In this document: in pieces, positions 46,936 through 56,286 of the stretch
Layout: the number at the start of each line of letters is the position of its first letter
Numbering within the stretch: position 1 is the stretch's first letter
Assembly (NCBI RefSeq): GCF_019884785.1
Contig: NZ_CP082326.1
Span: forward strand, 3,589,355 to 3,653,354
From: Crassaminicella profunda
GTDB taxonomy: Bacteria; Bacillota; Clostridia; Peptostreptococcales; Thermotaleaceae
Reading direction: 5' to 3'
Length of the DNA: 64,000 nt
Notes under the pieces: model-generated
The model's database searches: none
Told to the model about the DNA's origin: nothing
What the model saw: only the letters and a program-made list of their open reading frames with translations
Translations under genes and position numbers: made by a program

Positions 46936-47940
46936 ATGAAAAAATCAACCTTAGGATGTATACTGTTGTTTTTAATTGTTTTTTTATTACCTGCATGTTC
47001 ATCTAATCAATCTAATTTAGACGATGAAATCGATCAGCTTATTGAAAAAAGACTCAACAAAGAGAAAAGTATTGAATCATTGGCCCAGCGTCCTATAACG
47101 GACAAAGAAGTTTTTGTTATTCTGAAAAAAGATGTGTTTTTTAAAAATATTGCAAAAACCCTTACACCGAAGTTAGAAAAAGAAGGTTACAACGTTCATA
47201 TTCAATATTCCTCCGATTCAGATCAAAGAACAAAAGAGGAAATAGAAGCCATTGAAGAAGCTATTTCATCTAAAGCAGAAGGAATCATTATTTCACCAGG
47301 AGATAGTACATCCCTTATTGATTCTTTGAAAGAAGCCCAAGATCAAGGAATAAAAATGGTCATATTAGATAAAGAGATCGACAAAACTAAATCAAAAGAA
47401 AAAGGCTTATCCTCTCTTCCATATCTTCATATAGATAATGAAACGTCCTTTTACAATGGCGTTAAATCCTTAGAAAATTTAATAAAAGAGCCTACAGAAG
47501 TATTGATGCTTTTAGGAAACCAAAATTCTTCTATTGCCGTAAAAAGGAAGCTAGGGGGCCTTCGTGCCATAGAAGAAATAGGAAACTTACATATAGCTAG
47601 CATGGAAGATGGTCTTTGGCGATTAACCAACGGCTATGAAATAACAAAAAAATCATTTTCTAAAAATCCTAATATAAAGGTAATCCTATCTGGAAATGAC
47701 AGTATGGCTTTAGGGGCTTTACAATATATTGAAGAAGCTAATTTGAAAGATGTGATCATCACAGGATTTGACGGGTTGCCAAAAGCAAAAGAATCCGTAA
47801 AGAAAGGAAATTTTCTATACACTATTGAGCAAGATGCTAAAGACTATGCAAAAAAGTCAGCAGAAACCATCATAAAGCTTATGAATAAGGAAAGTGTTCC
47901 AGAAGATATCATCATCGACACCCATATTATTACAAAATAG
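46936..47940 (+). CDS. Periplasmic-binding-type lipoprotein (sugar-binding family)
   Basis: A 334-residue lipoprotein with signal peptide and lipobox LLPACSS at about residue 20. A charged helical linker leads to a Peripla_BP_4/ribose-binding fold: [34 protein letters not shown] near 110-140 and [26 protein letters not shown] near 250-275. No permease or ATPase gene is adjacent. Instead a chemoreceptor gene follows 11 bases downstream, so the protein probably presents a ligand to that receptor. The ATG at 46936 follows AAAGGAGGA. Confidence 0.88.
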   Translation: MKKSTLGCILLFLIVFLLPACSSNQSNLDDEIDQLIEKRLNKEKSIESLAQRPITDKEVFVILKKDVFFKNIAKTLTPKLEKEGYNVHIQYSSDSDQRTKEEIEAIEEAISSKAEGIIISPGDSTSLIDSLKEAQDQGIKMVILDKEIDKTKSKEKGLSSLPYLHIDNETSFYNGVKSLENLIKEPTEVLMLLGNQNSSIAVKRKLGGLRAIEEIGNLHIASMEDGLWRLTNGYEITKKSFSKNPNIKVILSGNDSMALGALQYIEEANLKDVIITGFDGLPKAKESVKKGNFLYTIEQDAKDYAKKSAETIIKLMNKESVPEDIIIDTHIITK

Positions 47941-47951
47941 GAGGCCATTTC

Positions 47952-49625
47952 ATGAAGACATTAAAAGGAAAACTGCTGACCACATTTATATTATTATTAT
48001 CGTTCATGCTCATTACTAGTACTATTTTTATTATTACAGCAAAAAACACTCAAAATCAATACAAAATTATCATTAATAATCTTATTCTAGAAAGAGAAAT
48101 AAGTACAGCTGCAAACAAAATGGTCTCTCATATAGATAACTTATTTCTTGAATTCAATGAAGATGAACTAAAAGGTTATCAGAATGAATCAGAAGACTTA
48201 AAGCATATTCTCAAAATTTTAGATCAAACCATAACCAATGAAAAAAGCAGAGAAATCTATACATCCTTTGAAAATATTTCAATAGAATTTCTATCCTTAT
48301 CGAAACAATGTGTAAAAGCTTTAAAATCTAATGATTTAAATAAAGCAAACAATTTATTGAATGATTTACAAGAAAAAAACAAATTCATACAACAAAGAAC
48401 CAACGAAATCCTATCCTCAGAACTAGCATATAGTTACTATCTTCAGAAAGAAATAGAAAAAAGCTTTAGTAAAAAATTAGGCTTTGGTACCCTTCTGCTT
48501 ATGGCAGAAATTGCATTTGGGTTGATATTTGCTTGGATTTTTTCAAGCAAAATTAGAAATAGCCTCATGAGTATTGTACAAGCAACAAATGAAATGTCCG
48601 AAGGGAATCTTAATCAAAAAATCACTATTCAATCTAATGATGAAACAAAAATTGTAGGTGAAAATTTTAATCAAATGATTGAAAATATATCTCAATTGAT
48701 TAAAAAAACAAAAAATATATCCACTCAAGTAAGCACATCTGTAAAAGATTTAAGTAGCCTTTCTCAAAATAATTTAAAAAGTATCAAACAAGTATCTCTT
48801 ACAGTTGATGAAATAGCCAATGGCGCATCGGAACAAGCTATGGATGCTCAAAAGGGCGTGGATCTTACTTCGAATCTCAAAGATAAATTTGAAAAATTAA
48901 TCAATAATAGTCATGCAATCGATACAGAAACCAAATTAATTATGAATTTTCAAAAAGAAGGGATTAAAACATTAGAAGATTTAAACCTTCAAACAAAGCA
49001 AAATAATGAAGAAACTAAAAAGATAGAAGTAGCCATAAAAGAATTAGACATCCGTTCTAAAAACATTAGCAATATTATCGAAACCATCACTTCAATCGCT
49101 GAACAAACAAATTTATTAGCACTCAATGCATCTATCGAAGCCGCTCGTGCGGGAGAGCACGGTAGAGGCTTTGCAGTAGTAGCTGACGAAATTAGAAAAC
49201 TTGCAGAACAATCTAATCATTCTGCCCAAGATATTCAAAATATTATACTTGGTGTACAAACAGATACAAGTAAAACAGTTACAATGATGGATGTGATAAA
49301 AGATCGAACGCAAAATCAGTCAAATGCTGTAAAGGCTGTAAGTGAGTCTTTCACTCATATTTTGAAATCTGTAGAAAATATAGGCGTGAAAATTGATGTG
49401 TTAAACCATTTCATAAAAGATTTGGATCATGACAACAATGCCATTTTCCATGCTATTGAAAATATCGCAGCTGTCTCCGAAGAATCAGCAGCTGCATCAC
49501 AAGAAGTAAATGCCACCATGGATGAGCAATTTAAAATGACAGAAGAAGTTGAAAATGCAACAAATATATTAAACAAGCTTACACAAGAGTTAAATGTTGA
49601 AATCAATTATTTTCATCTAAATTAA
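47952..49625 (+). CDS. Methyl-accepting chemotaxis protein with helical-bundle sensor
   Basis: A 557-residue receptor. Two membrane helices (about 8-30 and 178-198) bracket an external helical region of about 145 residues, consistent with a four-helix-bundle sensor that can dock a binding protein. HAMP (about 198-250) and the MA signalling region follow, with the hairpin tip [23 protein letters not shown]. The ATG at 47952 follows AGGAGGCC. It is cotranscribed with the binding lipoprotein immediately upstream, a two-gene indirect-sensing receptor. Confidence 0.93.
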   Translation: MKTLKGKLLTTFILLLSFMLITSTIFIITAKNTQNQYKIIINNLILEREISTAANKMVSHIDNLFLEFNEDELKGYQNESEDLKHILKILDQTITNEKSREIYTSFENISIEFLSLSKQCVKALKSNDLNKANNLLNDLQEKNKFIQQRTNEILSSELAYSYYLQKEIEKSFSKKLGFGTLLLMAEIAFGLIFAWIFSSKIRNSLMSIVQATNEMSEGNLNQKITIQSNDETKIVGENFNQMIENISQLIKKTKNISTQVSTSVKDLSSLSQNNLKSIKQVSLTVDEIANGASEQAMDAQKGVDLTSNLKDKFEKLINNSHAIDTETKLIMNFQKEGIKTLEDLNLQTKQNNEETKKIEVAIKELDIRSKNISNIIETITSIAEQTNLLALNASIEAARAGEHGRGFAVVADEIRKLAEQSNHSAQDIQNIILGVQTDTSKTVTMMDVIKDRTQNQSNAVKAVSESFTHILKSVENIGVKIDVLNHFIKDLDHDNNAIFHAIENIAAVSEESAAASQEVNATMDEQFKMTEEVENATNILNKLTQELNVEINYFHLN

Positions 49626-49628
49626 AAT

Positions 49629-49663
49629 AAAAAATGTATAGCAATCATTGCTATACATTTTTT
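49629..49663. terminator. Bidirectional terminator between two chemoreceptor genes
   Basis: A 16-bp stem (AAAAAATGTATAGCAA/TTGCTATACATTTTTT, loop TCA) serves the convergent chemoreceptor genes at 47952 and 49666. Confidence 0.9.
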
Positions 49664-49665
49664 AT

Positions 49666-51633
49666 TTATATTTTAAATTTGTGTATAGATTCTTGAAGCT
49701 TTCCTGATAACTCTGCAAGCTGTTCAGCTGATGAAGACAATTCTTCTAGCGTTGCTGTTTGTTCCTCAGTAGAAGCGGCTACTTCTTCTGCTCCAGCAGC
49801 ATTTTGCTGAGTAATACTTGCTATATTATCAATATTTTCTCCTACTACAGCTGAATGCTCATTTAAGTTTATGCAAGAATCAGTGACCTCTTTTATATTC
49901 TCTGTAACATTTGAAACTGATTTTAAAATGTCTTCAAAAACATCTACCGTTTTACTTACAGCATCCTCTTGCTCCCCTACTACCATCTTTGCTTGTTCCA
50001 TTTCCTTCACAGCATTTTCTACCCCTGTCTGAATCTCATTGATCAAACCGCTAATATTTTCAGTAGCTCTTCCTGATTGTTCTGCAAGCTTTCTTACCTC
50101 TTCAGCAACAACCGCAAATCCCTTTCCTGCGTCCCCTGCTCTGGCTGCTTCAATGGCTGCATTCAGGGCTAATAAATTGGTTTGTTCTGCAATATTGCTA
50201 ATCAACTCAACAATCTGTCCAATTTGTTGTGATTTTTGCGCTAGTGAAGAGATTTCTTCCCCTACATTTCCTGTTGCTTCCTTATTCTCTAGTGTTTTGC
50301 TTTTTTGATATTCTACAATCTGCATTCCTGCATCAACTGTCTCTTTAGCATTAATCGTAAGCTTTTCAGCCGTTCCTGTATTTTGTACAATTTGGCCAAG
50401 TCCTTTGATCAATTCATTAACCATATGACTTCCCTTTTGTGCAGCTTGTGATTGTTCTGTGGCTCCCTCTGCTAGTTCTGATACAGTATTTGCCACTTGT
50501 TCAGAAACTGTACTAGCTTCTTCTGTTGAAGCCATCATCTGCTGAGCTGTAGAAGCTACTGTCATACCCATCTCATTCATTTCTGATAAGAGACTACGCA
50601 TATTTTCAATCATTTTATTAAAATTGTCTGCAAGCAATCCTATTTCATCTTTACTCTTTACATCTACTTTTACTTGTAAATTTCCTGAAGCTACGTCTTT
50701 TGTGAGTTCTGCCATTTTTAAAACAGGCTTGATGGAACGATTGATCATAAAATAACTTATCATGCCAATAACCACAATCATTACAACACCCATTAAAATC
50801 ATCATTCTTCCAAAGCCTGAAATACCCTCCGTTACTTCACTTTCAGATGTAGTCATAGCAATAGACCATCCTGTACTATGTAATGGTTGATAAACTGCCA
50901 TTTTTTTACTACCCTCAAATTCATAATGAGATACATCCGTTTCTCTTTTGATCATTTTTTTAGTAAGCTCAATTTGAGATTTACTTCCCTTTAGCAAAGC
51001 ATTATACTTTAAAATCATTTCTTTCTTAGGATGCGCCATCACCAAACCTTCTTGGTTAATCATATAGGCATATCCTGTCTCTCCTAATTTTTCAGCATTA
51101 ACCATATCTGTCAGATGAGATAAATTTATTGTTCCTCCAATTAATCCAATGACCATACCCTTCTCATCTTTAATAGGTCCTGCCACCACTATAATAGGTT
51201 TTTTTGTAGATTTAGATATAATGGGTTCTGATACAATAATTTCTCCAGCCATCACCTTTGGAAAATATTTTCTATCACTAATATTATCTTGTCCACCATT
51301 TGTACTTATATATTTTCCATCTGTCCTAGACATGATAATTCCTTCAAATTCCTTAAATTCATCTTGTTTCTCAATAACAAAATTTTTAAGACTATCATGG
51401 TCTATATTTTTCACCGCCTTTATTTCTGAAAGCATATCTATTTTTATTTTCCATTGATCAATTTCATCATCTGACATTTTTACAAGCTTATCCACCTTGT
51501 TTTTTGCAATCTCTTCTATCCCTTCCATAATAATTTCTTCTGCTTGATAATAAGCTACACCTGATAATGCAAGAATTCCTAGCATTGTAAATATCAATAC
51601 AGGTATCGTAATTTTATATTTCAAACTTTTCAC
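49666..51633 (-). CDS. Methyl-accepting chemotaxis protein with Cache sensor
   Basis: A 655-residue receptor. A first membrane helix (about 8-28), an external dCache domain (about 35-275, with [40 protein letters not shown] and [19 protein letters not shown]), a second helix (about 278-300), HAMP and the full MA signalling domain ([24 protein letters not shown] tip) are visible. dCache domains commonly bind amino acids or other small metabolites. A c-di-GMP-I riboswitch lies 149 bases upstream in its leader, linking receptor levels to the second messenger. Confidence 0.94.
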   Translation of the reverse strand: MKSLKYKITIPVLIFTMLGILALSGVAYYQAEEIIMEGIEEIAKNKVDKLVKMSDDEIDQWKIKIDMLSEIKAVKNIDHDSLKNFVIEKQDEFKEFEGIIMSRTDGKYISTNGGQDNISDRKYFPKVMAGEIIVSEPIISKSTKKPIIVVAGPIKDEKGMVIGLIGGTINLSHLTDMVNAEKLGETGYAYMINQEGLVMAHPKKEMILKYNALLKGSKSQIELTKKMIKRETDVSHYEFEGSKKMAVYQPLHSTGWSIAMTTSESEVTEGISGFGRMMILMGVVMIVVIGMISYFMINRSIKPVLKMAELTKDVASGNLQVKVDVKSKDEIGLLADNFNKMIENMRSLLSEMNEMGMTVASTAQQMMASTEEASTVSEQVANTVSELAEGATEQSQAAQKGSHMVNELIKGLGQIVQNTGTAEKLTINAKETVDAGMQIVEYQKSKTLENKEATGNVGEEISSLAQKSQQIGQIVELISNIAEQTNLLALNAAIEAARAGDAGKGFAVVAEEVRKLAEQSGRATENISGLINEIQTGVENAVKEMEQAKMVVGEQEDAVSKTVDVFEDILKSVSNVTENIKEVTDSCINLNEHSAVVGENIDNIASITQQNAAGAEEVAASTEEQTATLEELSSSAEQLAELSGKLQESIHKFKI

Positions 51634-51782
51634 TAATTAACCTCCTTATTTATTTTTTTGTATATTTAACCTTCTTTTGTAATAAACATCGTTCCTTAAA
51701 ACTCATCTTTCTTTCACTCTTTTAATATTTTTTTATCCTATAGTTATACGGTCTTTCCACCTCCTTCATCTTTCAACTAAAA

Positions 51783-51906
51783 AAGGTATATCTGGATCAG
51801 ATACACCTTGCCTATTTATTTTCGGCAAACTGGCAATCATAGTAGGTTTCCACCTTAGACCCATGTTTTTGCGTCCTTATCTTTCGATAAGTTTGCTATT
51901 CTCGTT
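51783..51906 (-). ncRNA. c-di-GMP-I (GEMM-I) riboswitch with terminator, controlling a chemoreceptor
   Basis: On the minus strand the aptamer runs from about 51906 to 51829 with the hallmark pieces ATAGCAAACTTATC-GAAA-GATAAGGACGCAAAA, then GGGTCTAAGGTGGAAACC-TACTATGATTGCC. The GAAA tetraloop on P2, the ACGCAAA strand, the CTAAG receptor element and the closing GCC all fit GEMM-I. An intrinsic terminator follows (AAGGTGTATCTG/CAGATATACCTT, 51783-51809, T-run). The layout suggests transcription control of the Cache chemoreceptor; whether c-di-GMP turns it off or on depends on alternative pairing that I did not fold. Confidence 0.88.
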
Positions 51907-52228
51907 TGTATGATTGAATTTTTAGATTTTTAAAAACATTCCTCCTTGCTTTTGAATATTTCGACATTTTTCTATATTTCCCTTTATTTTTTTCATATCT
52001 ACCTTACACTTTTATCCATAAATTCAATAGTTCAATTAAATTGATTCATAAATACCCAGTGGACTCACCCTTTCAAAAGAATTATAAAGTCCCTTTCTTA
52101 TCTTTATGTATTTCGACACGCTTCGCCTTTTTCCTCCATTATATATATAAATGTATAACATTTCCCGTTCCTATGGGGTATAATAACCTTAGTACCATCA
52201 ATAAAATAATTAGAAAGGGTGTATACAC
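51907..52228. other. Intergenic region between the riboswitch and the NagZ-like gene
   Basis: 322 bases of AT-rich DNA with no convincing gene. It holds the upstream part of the riboswitch transcript (minus strand). Two Spo0A-box-like TTCGACA words occur at 51960-51966 and 52112-52118. A TATAAT-like -10 box for the NagZ-like gene lies at 52179-52184. Confidence 0.45.
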
Positions 52229-53458
52229 ATTTTTCGAAAAATAGTCTTCTTTATTTTATTTATATTGGCCTTCTCTCTTTTGCCCGCATGTAATCATAAA
52301 ACTGAATTAAAAAATCATACAAGTAAAAATGAAACTCCTCAAAAAAAAGAGAAAAAAGATATGATTCAAGAACAAATTGAAAAAATGACATTAGATGAAA
52401 AGATTGGTCAAATGGTCTTAGTAGGATTTAATGGAGATCAGATCAATGACTCTATCAAAAAAATGATAGATTCCTACCATATTGGAGGATTTATTTTATT
52501 TCAAAGAAATATAAAAAATCCATCACAAACATTAGCTTTACTCAACACTATAAAAAGTGCTAATTCAAAAAATAAAATCCCCTTATTTTTAGCAGTAGAT
52601 GAAGAAGGTGGAAAAGTCTCTAGAATGCCAAAAGAAATAAAAAAACTTCCTACTAATAAAAAAATAGGTATCCTCAATAATAATCATTTTTCATTTGAAA
52701 TAGGTCAGCTTATAGGTTTTGAATTGAAATCCTTTGGCTTTAATCTAGATTTTGCACCTGTTTTAGATATCAATAGTAACCCTAAAAATCCAGTCATAGG
52801 AGATCGTTCTTTTGGGAGCAATAAAGAAATTGTAAGTCAATTAGGGCTACAAACAATGAAGGGAATCAAGTCACAAAATATAATCTCTGTTGTAAAGCAT
52901 TTTCCTGGTCATGGAGATACATCTGTTGATTCTCACTTAGGTCTTCCTGTTGTTAATCATGACTTGAATAGACTTAAAAGTTTTGAACTAGCTCCTTTTT
53001 CTAAAGCCATCAAAGAAAATGTAGATGCAGTTATGGTCTCTCATATTCTTTTTCCTAAAATAGACTCTCAATATCCTGCTACATTATCTAAAAAGATTAT
53101 GACAGATCTTTTACGGAATAACTTGAATTTTAAGGGTGTCATCATTACCGATGACATGGAAATGGGTGCTATTTTAAAACATTATGATATAGGAAATGCA
53201 GCTATAAGGTCTATTCAATCAGGCAGTGATATCATCTTAATATGTCATACCTATGAAAAGCAATTAACTGTGTTAGATGCTTTAAAAAAAGCTGTAGAAA
53301 ATAATGAAATATCAGAAGAACAAATCAATGATAGTGTTTATAGAATCCTAAAATTGAAAAAAAAGTACCATATAAAAGATACCTCCATAAAATCAATAGA
53401 TGTTAAAGATATAAACAATCAAATAGATTATATTTTAAATACTTATTTAGGAGGCTAA
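52229..53458 (+). CDS. nagZ: NagZ-type beta-N-acetylglucosaminidase lipoprotein (GH3)
   Basis: A glycoside hydrolase family 3 enzyme of about 409 residues that would cut N-acetylglucosamine from peptidoglycan fragments outside the cell. The catalytic His-Asp dyad motif KHFPGHGDTSVDSH is near residue 225, and the nucleophile segment ITDDMEMGA is near 305. The N-terminus forms a good lipoprotein signal (FRKIVFFILFILAFSLLPAC) only if translation starts at or before an ATT at 52229. No ATG, GTG or TTG precedes it in frame after the stop at 52211-52213, and the first standard codon (TTG, 52265) would cut the signal in half. An AGAAAGGGTG site lies 9 bases before the ATT. Confidence 0.85.
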   Translation: MFRKIVFFILFILAFSLLPACNHKTELKNHTSKNETPQKKEKKDMIQEQIEKMTLDEKIGQMVLVGFNGDQINDSIKKMIDSYHIGGFILFQRNIKNPSQTLALLNTIKSANSKNKIPLFLAVDEEGGKVSRMPKEIKKLPTNKKIGILNNNHFSFEIGQLIGFELKSFGFNLDFAPVLDINSNPKNPVIGDRSFGSNKEIVSQLGLQTMKGIKSQNIISVVKHFPGHGDTSVDSHLGLPVVNHDLNRLKSFELAPFSKAIKENVDAVMVSHILFPKIDSQYPATLSKKIMTDLLRNNLNFKGVIITDDMEMGAILKHYDIGNAAIRSIQSGSDIILICHTYEKQLTVLDALKKAVENNEISEEQINDSVYRILKLKKKYHIKDTSIKSIDVKDINNQIDYILNTYLGG

Positions 53459-53474
53459 TCCGCCTCTTTTTTTG
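53451..53474 (+). terminator. Terminator of the NagZ-like gene
   Basis: A short stem (GAGGC/GCCTC, loop of 6) is followed by seven T at the stop codon. Confidence 0.7.
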
Positions 53475-53662
53475 TTATTTAGCTTTGTCTCTTAAATCAT
53501 TTTAAACCAAAATACACTTTATCTAAATCTTTTAGGTACCATTCTGTAATTTTTACCAATTTATCTATAAATTTGTATAACAAAAAATGTTTAGACTAGA
53601 ATAAATGGTATATATATAAATTAGAGCATTTCTACTATCGTTTATATAAAGGAGGATTATTT

Positions 53663-56245
53663 ATGCAATCACTTAAATTAAATAAAGATATTCATTGGGT
53701 AGGTTCCTTAGACCCTGATTTAAGAGTTTTTGATATTATCATGCATACAGAGTTTGGAACCTCTTATAATTCTTACATTGTAAAAGGTTCAGAAAAAACA
53801 GCTTTAATTGAAACAGTAAAAATTAAGTTTTTTGATGCATTTTTAGAAAAAATTAAAGAAGTTACCCCAATCGAATCCATCGACTACATTATCGTAGATC
53901 ATACAGAACCAGACCATGTGGGAAGTATTGAAAAATTATTAACATTAGCCCCTCATGCAAAAATAGTTGGCTCCGCTACAGCTATTACTTTCTTAAAGGA
54001 AATTACCAATAAAAATTTTGAATCTATTATCGTAAATCCTAAAGAAACTTTAACTTTAGGAAATAAAACATTAAGATTTATCAATGCACCATTTCTTCAT
54101 TGGCCAGATTCTATTTATACTTATGTGGAAGAAGATCATACTTTATTTACTTGTGACTCATTTGGTGCCCATTATAGCTTCGATCCTATACTTAACGAAA
54201 AAATTACTAAGAAGGTAGATTATCATAAAGCATTAAAATATTATTATGATATGATTATGGGTCCCTTTAAGTCTTATGTTTTAAAAGCTCTTGATCAAAT
54301 AAAAAATTTAAAAATAGATATGATTTGTCCAGGACATGGTCCCGTACTCAATCATGAACCTGAAAAAATCATCGAACTTTATAAGGAGTGGTCTACAGAA
54401 AATACTCCTAATTCTAAGAAAACTATCGTCATTCCTTATGTATCTGCCTATGGGTACACAGAAGAAATTGCTAAAAAAATTACTGAAGGGATCAAACAAG
54501 CAGGAGATATTAATGTATTGCTATATGATATGGTCTATGCTGATCCCAATGAAGTTTTATCAGAAATTTATTGGGCCGATGGATTGCTTTTCGGATCTCC
54601 TACTATTAATGGAGATGCATTAAAACCGATTTGGGATCTTTTAACTTCCCTCTCTCCTATTGTTCATGGTGGAAAAATTGTTTCTGCCTTTGGTTCTTAC
54701 GGATGGAGCGGTGAAGGTGTTCCAAATATTGTTGGTAGATTGAAAACTCTGCGCATGAAGGTTTTTGAAAAAGGACTTAAAATTCGTTTTAAGCCCTCAG
54801 AAAACAATTTAAAGGATGCTTTATCCTTTGGTATCAACTTCGGAGTAAGTGTATTAAAAGGAGAAGTTCCAAAAGTAATCGAAGAAAAGGAAAAATATAC
54901 TTTAGTTTCTGATGATGGAGAAGTAAAAGTATGGAAATGTGTTGTATGTGGTGAATTATTTGAAGGAGTTGAACCACCTGATACTTGTCCTGCTTGTGGT
55001 GTAGGAAAAGATTATTTTGTTGAAGTAAAAAAAGAAATCATTGCTTTCCAATCGCAAAACAACGAAAAAATTATCATCATAGGAAATAATGCTGCTGGTG
55101 TTTCTGCTGCAGAAGCCATCCGAGAAAGAAATAAAGTTTGCAGTGTAGAAATCATCTCAAATGAGAATATTCCGGGTTATTATCGACCAAGTATTTCAAA
55201 ATCTATTGTACAGGAAATACAAGATCATGAATTTTATTTAAAATCAATGGATTGGTATAAAGAAAATAATATTCAGTTAACACTTCATACAGAGGTTATA
55301 GACATAAAAAAAGATACAAAGACAATACTCCTTTCTAATGGAGAAGAAAAGTCCTATGACAAGTTGATTATCGCTACTGGAAGCCATTGCTTCATGCCTC
55401 CAATAGAAGGGAATGAAAAAAAAGGTGTATTCACCTTACGAAGCTTTGATGATGCAAATCGTATCAAAGAATATGCAAAAAGTAGTAAAAGGGCTGTTGT
55501 TGTAGGTGGTGGAATCTTAGGTCTTGAAATCGCTTGGGAACTTAAAAACCTTGGATTAAATCTTACAATCATCGAGCTTGCCCCTAGACTTCTTCCAAGA
55601 CAGCTAGATGAAAAAGGTTCTAGTATCCTTGAAGAAGCTATAGCAAAACAAGATATAAAAGTAATCAAAAATACCTTAGCAGGTTCTCTCTTAGGAGATG
55701 AGAAAGTAACTGCTGTAAAAACAAAAGATGGGGAAATCATTGAATGCGATATGGTTATCGTTTCTGCTGGTATCAGAGCAAATAAGAAATTAGCCGAAAA
55801 AGCAGGAATTATTACCAATAAAGGAATTGTGGTAGATCAAGCTATGAAAACTAATGAAGAAAATATCTTTGCTGCTGGTGATGTAGCTGAATTTGATGGC
55901 ATTGACTATGGTATTTGGCCAGAAGCTATTGAACAAGGTAAAATAGCAGGTGCAAATGCAGTAGGCGATCCTCTTTACTATGAAAATATCATACCATCTA
56001 ATGTTTTTAATGGTATGAATGTAAATATATTCTCCATTGGAGATCTTGGTAGAAATTCAGAAAAAGCATATGAAACTATAGAAATTCACAATCGTGATCA
56101 AGGTCTTTATCATAAAATGTACTTTGTAAACAATGTATTTGTAGGTGGTATACTCATAGGAGATACTACTAAATCTGTAAAAATGATGGAGGGTATTGAT
56201 AAAAGATCTTCCTTATCTACTATGATAAAAATCATGAATCATTAA
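53663..56245 (+). CDS. Flavodiiron protein-rubredoxin-NADH:rubredoxin reductase fusion
   Basis: An 860-residue soluble enzyme that should reduce O2 (and perhaps NO) with NADH as sole donor. It has a metallo-beta-lactamase diiron domain (1-245; ligands in DHTEPDHVGS, FLHWPDS, TCDSFGAH and CPGHGP), a flavodoxin domain (about 255-395) and a compact rubredoxin (about 420-450, KCVVCGELFEGVEPPDTCPAC). An FAD/NADH reductase completes it (about 465-800; NNAAGVSAAEAIRER, VVVGGGILGLEIAWEL, ENIFAAGDVAEF). This matches the class F flavodiiron layout known from clostridia. All diiron ligands are present. The ATG at 53663 or just after follows AAAGGAGGA. It is monocistronic and likely serves oxygen protection. 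Confidence 0.95.
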   Translation: MQSLKLNKDIHWVGSLDPDLRVFDIIMHTEFGTSYNSYIVKGSEKTALIETVKIKFFDAFLEKIKEVTPIESIDYIIVDHTEPDHVGSIEKLLTLAPHAKIVGSATAITFLKEITNKNFESIIVNPKETLTLGNKTLRFINAPFLHWPDSIYTYVEEDHTLFTCDSFGAHYSFDPILNEKITKKVDYHKALKYYYDMIMGPFKSYVLKALDQIKNLKIDMICPGHGPVLNHEPEKIIELYKEWSTENTPNSKKTIVIPYVSAYGYTEEIAKKITEGIKQAGDINVLLYDMVYADPNEVLSEIYWADGLLFGSPTINGDALKPIWDLLTSLSPIVHGGKIVSAFGSYGWSGEGVPNIVGRLKTLRMKVFEKGLKIRFKPSENNLKDALSFGINFGVSVLKGEVPKVIEEKEKYTLVSDDGEVKVWKCVVCGELFEGVEPPDTCPACGVGKDYFVEVKKEIIAFQSQNNEKIIIIGNNAAGVSAAEAIRERNKVCSVEIISNENIPGYYRPSISKSIVQEIQDHEFYLKSMDWYKENNIQLTLHTEVIDIKKDTKTILLSNGEEKSYDKLIIATGSHCFMPPIEGNEKKGVFTLRSFDDANRIKEYAKSSKRAVVVGGGILGLEIAWELKNLGLNLTIIELAPRLLPRQLDEKGSSILEEAIAKQDIKVIKNTLAGSLLGDEKVTAVKTKDGEIIECDMVIVSAGIRANKKLAEKAGIITNKGIVVDQAMKTNEENIFAAGDVAEFDGIDYGIWPEAIEQGKIAGANAVGDPLYYENIIPSNVFNGMNVNIFSIGDLGRNSEKAYETIEIHNRDQGLYHKMYFVNNVFVGGILIGDTTKSVKMMEGIDKRSSLSTMIKIMNH

Positions 56246-56248
56246 TAA

Positions 56249-56286
56249 AAATGAGCGTTTTACTTTTCATAAAACGCTCATTTTTT
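56249..56286. terminator. Bidirectional terminator after the flavodiiron gene
   Basis: A perfect 14-bp stem (AAATGAGCGTTTTA/TAAAACGCTCATTT) has T- and A-rich flanks and serves the flavodiiron gene and the convergent kinase gene. Confidence 0.9.

Noticed and set aside
51960-52118. Two TTCGACA words (51960-51966, 52112-52118) as Spo0A boxes
   Set aside because: Seven-base matches are expected several times by chance in 64 kb, and neither lies at a good -35 position.
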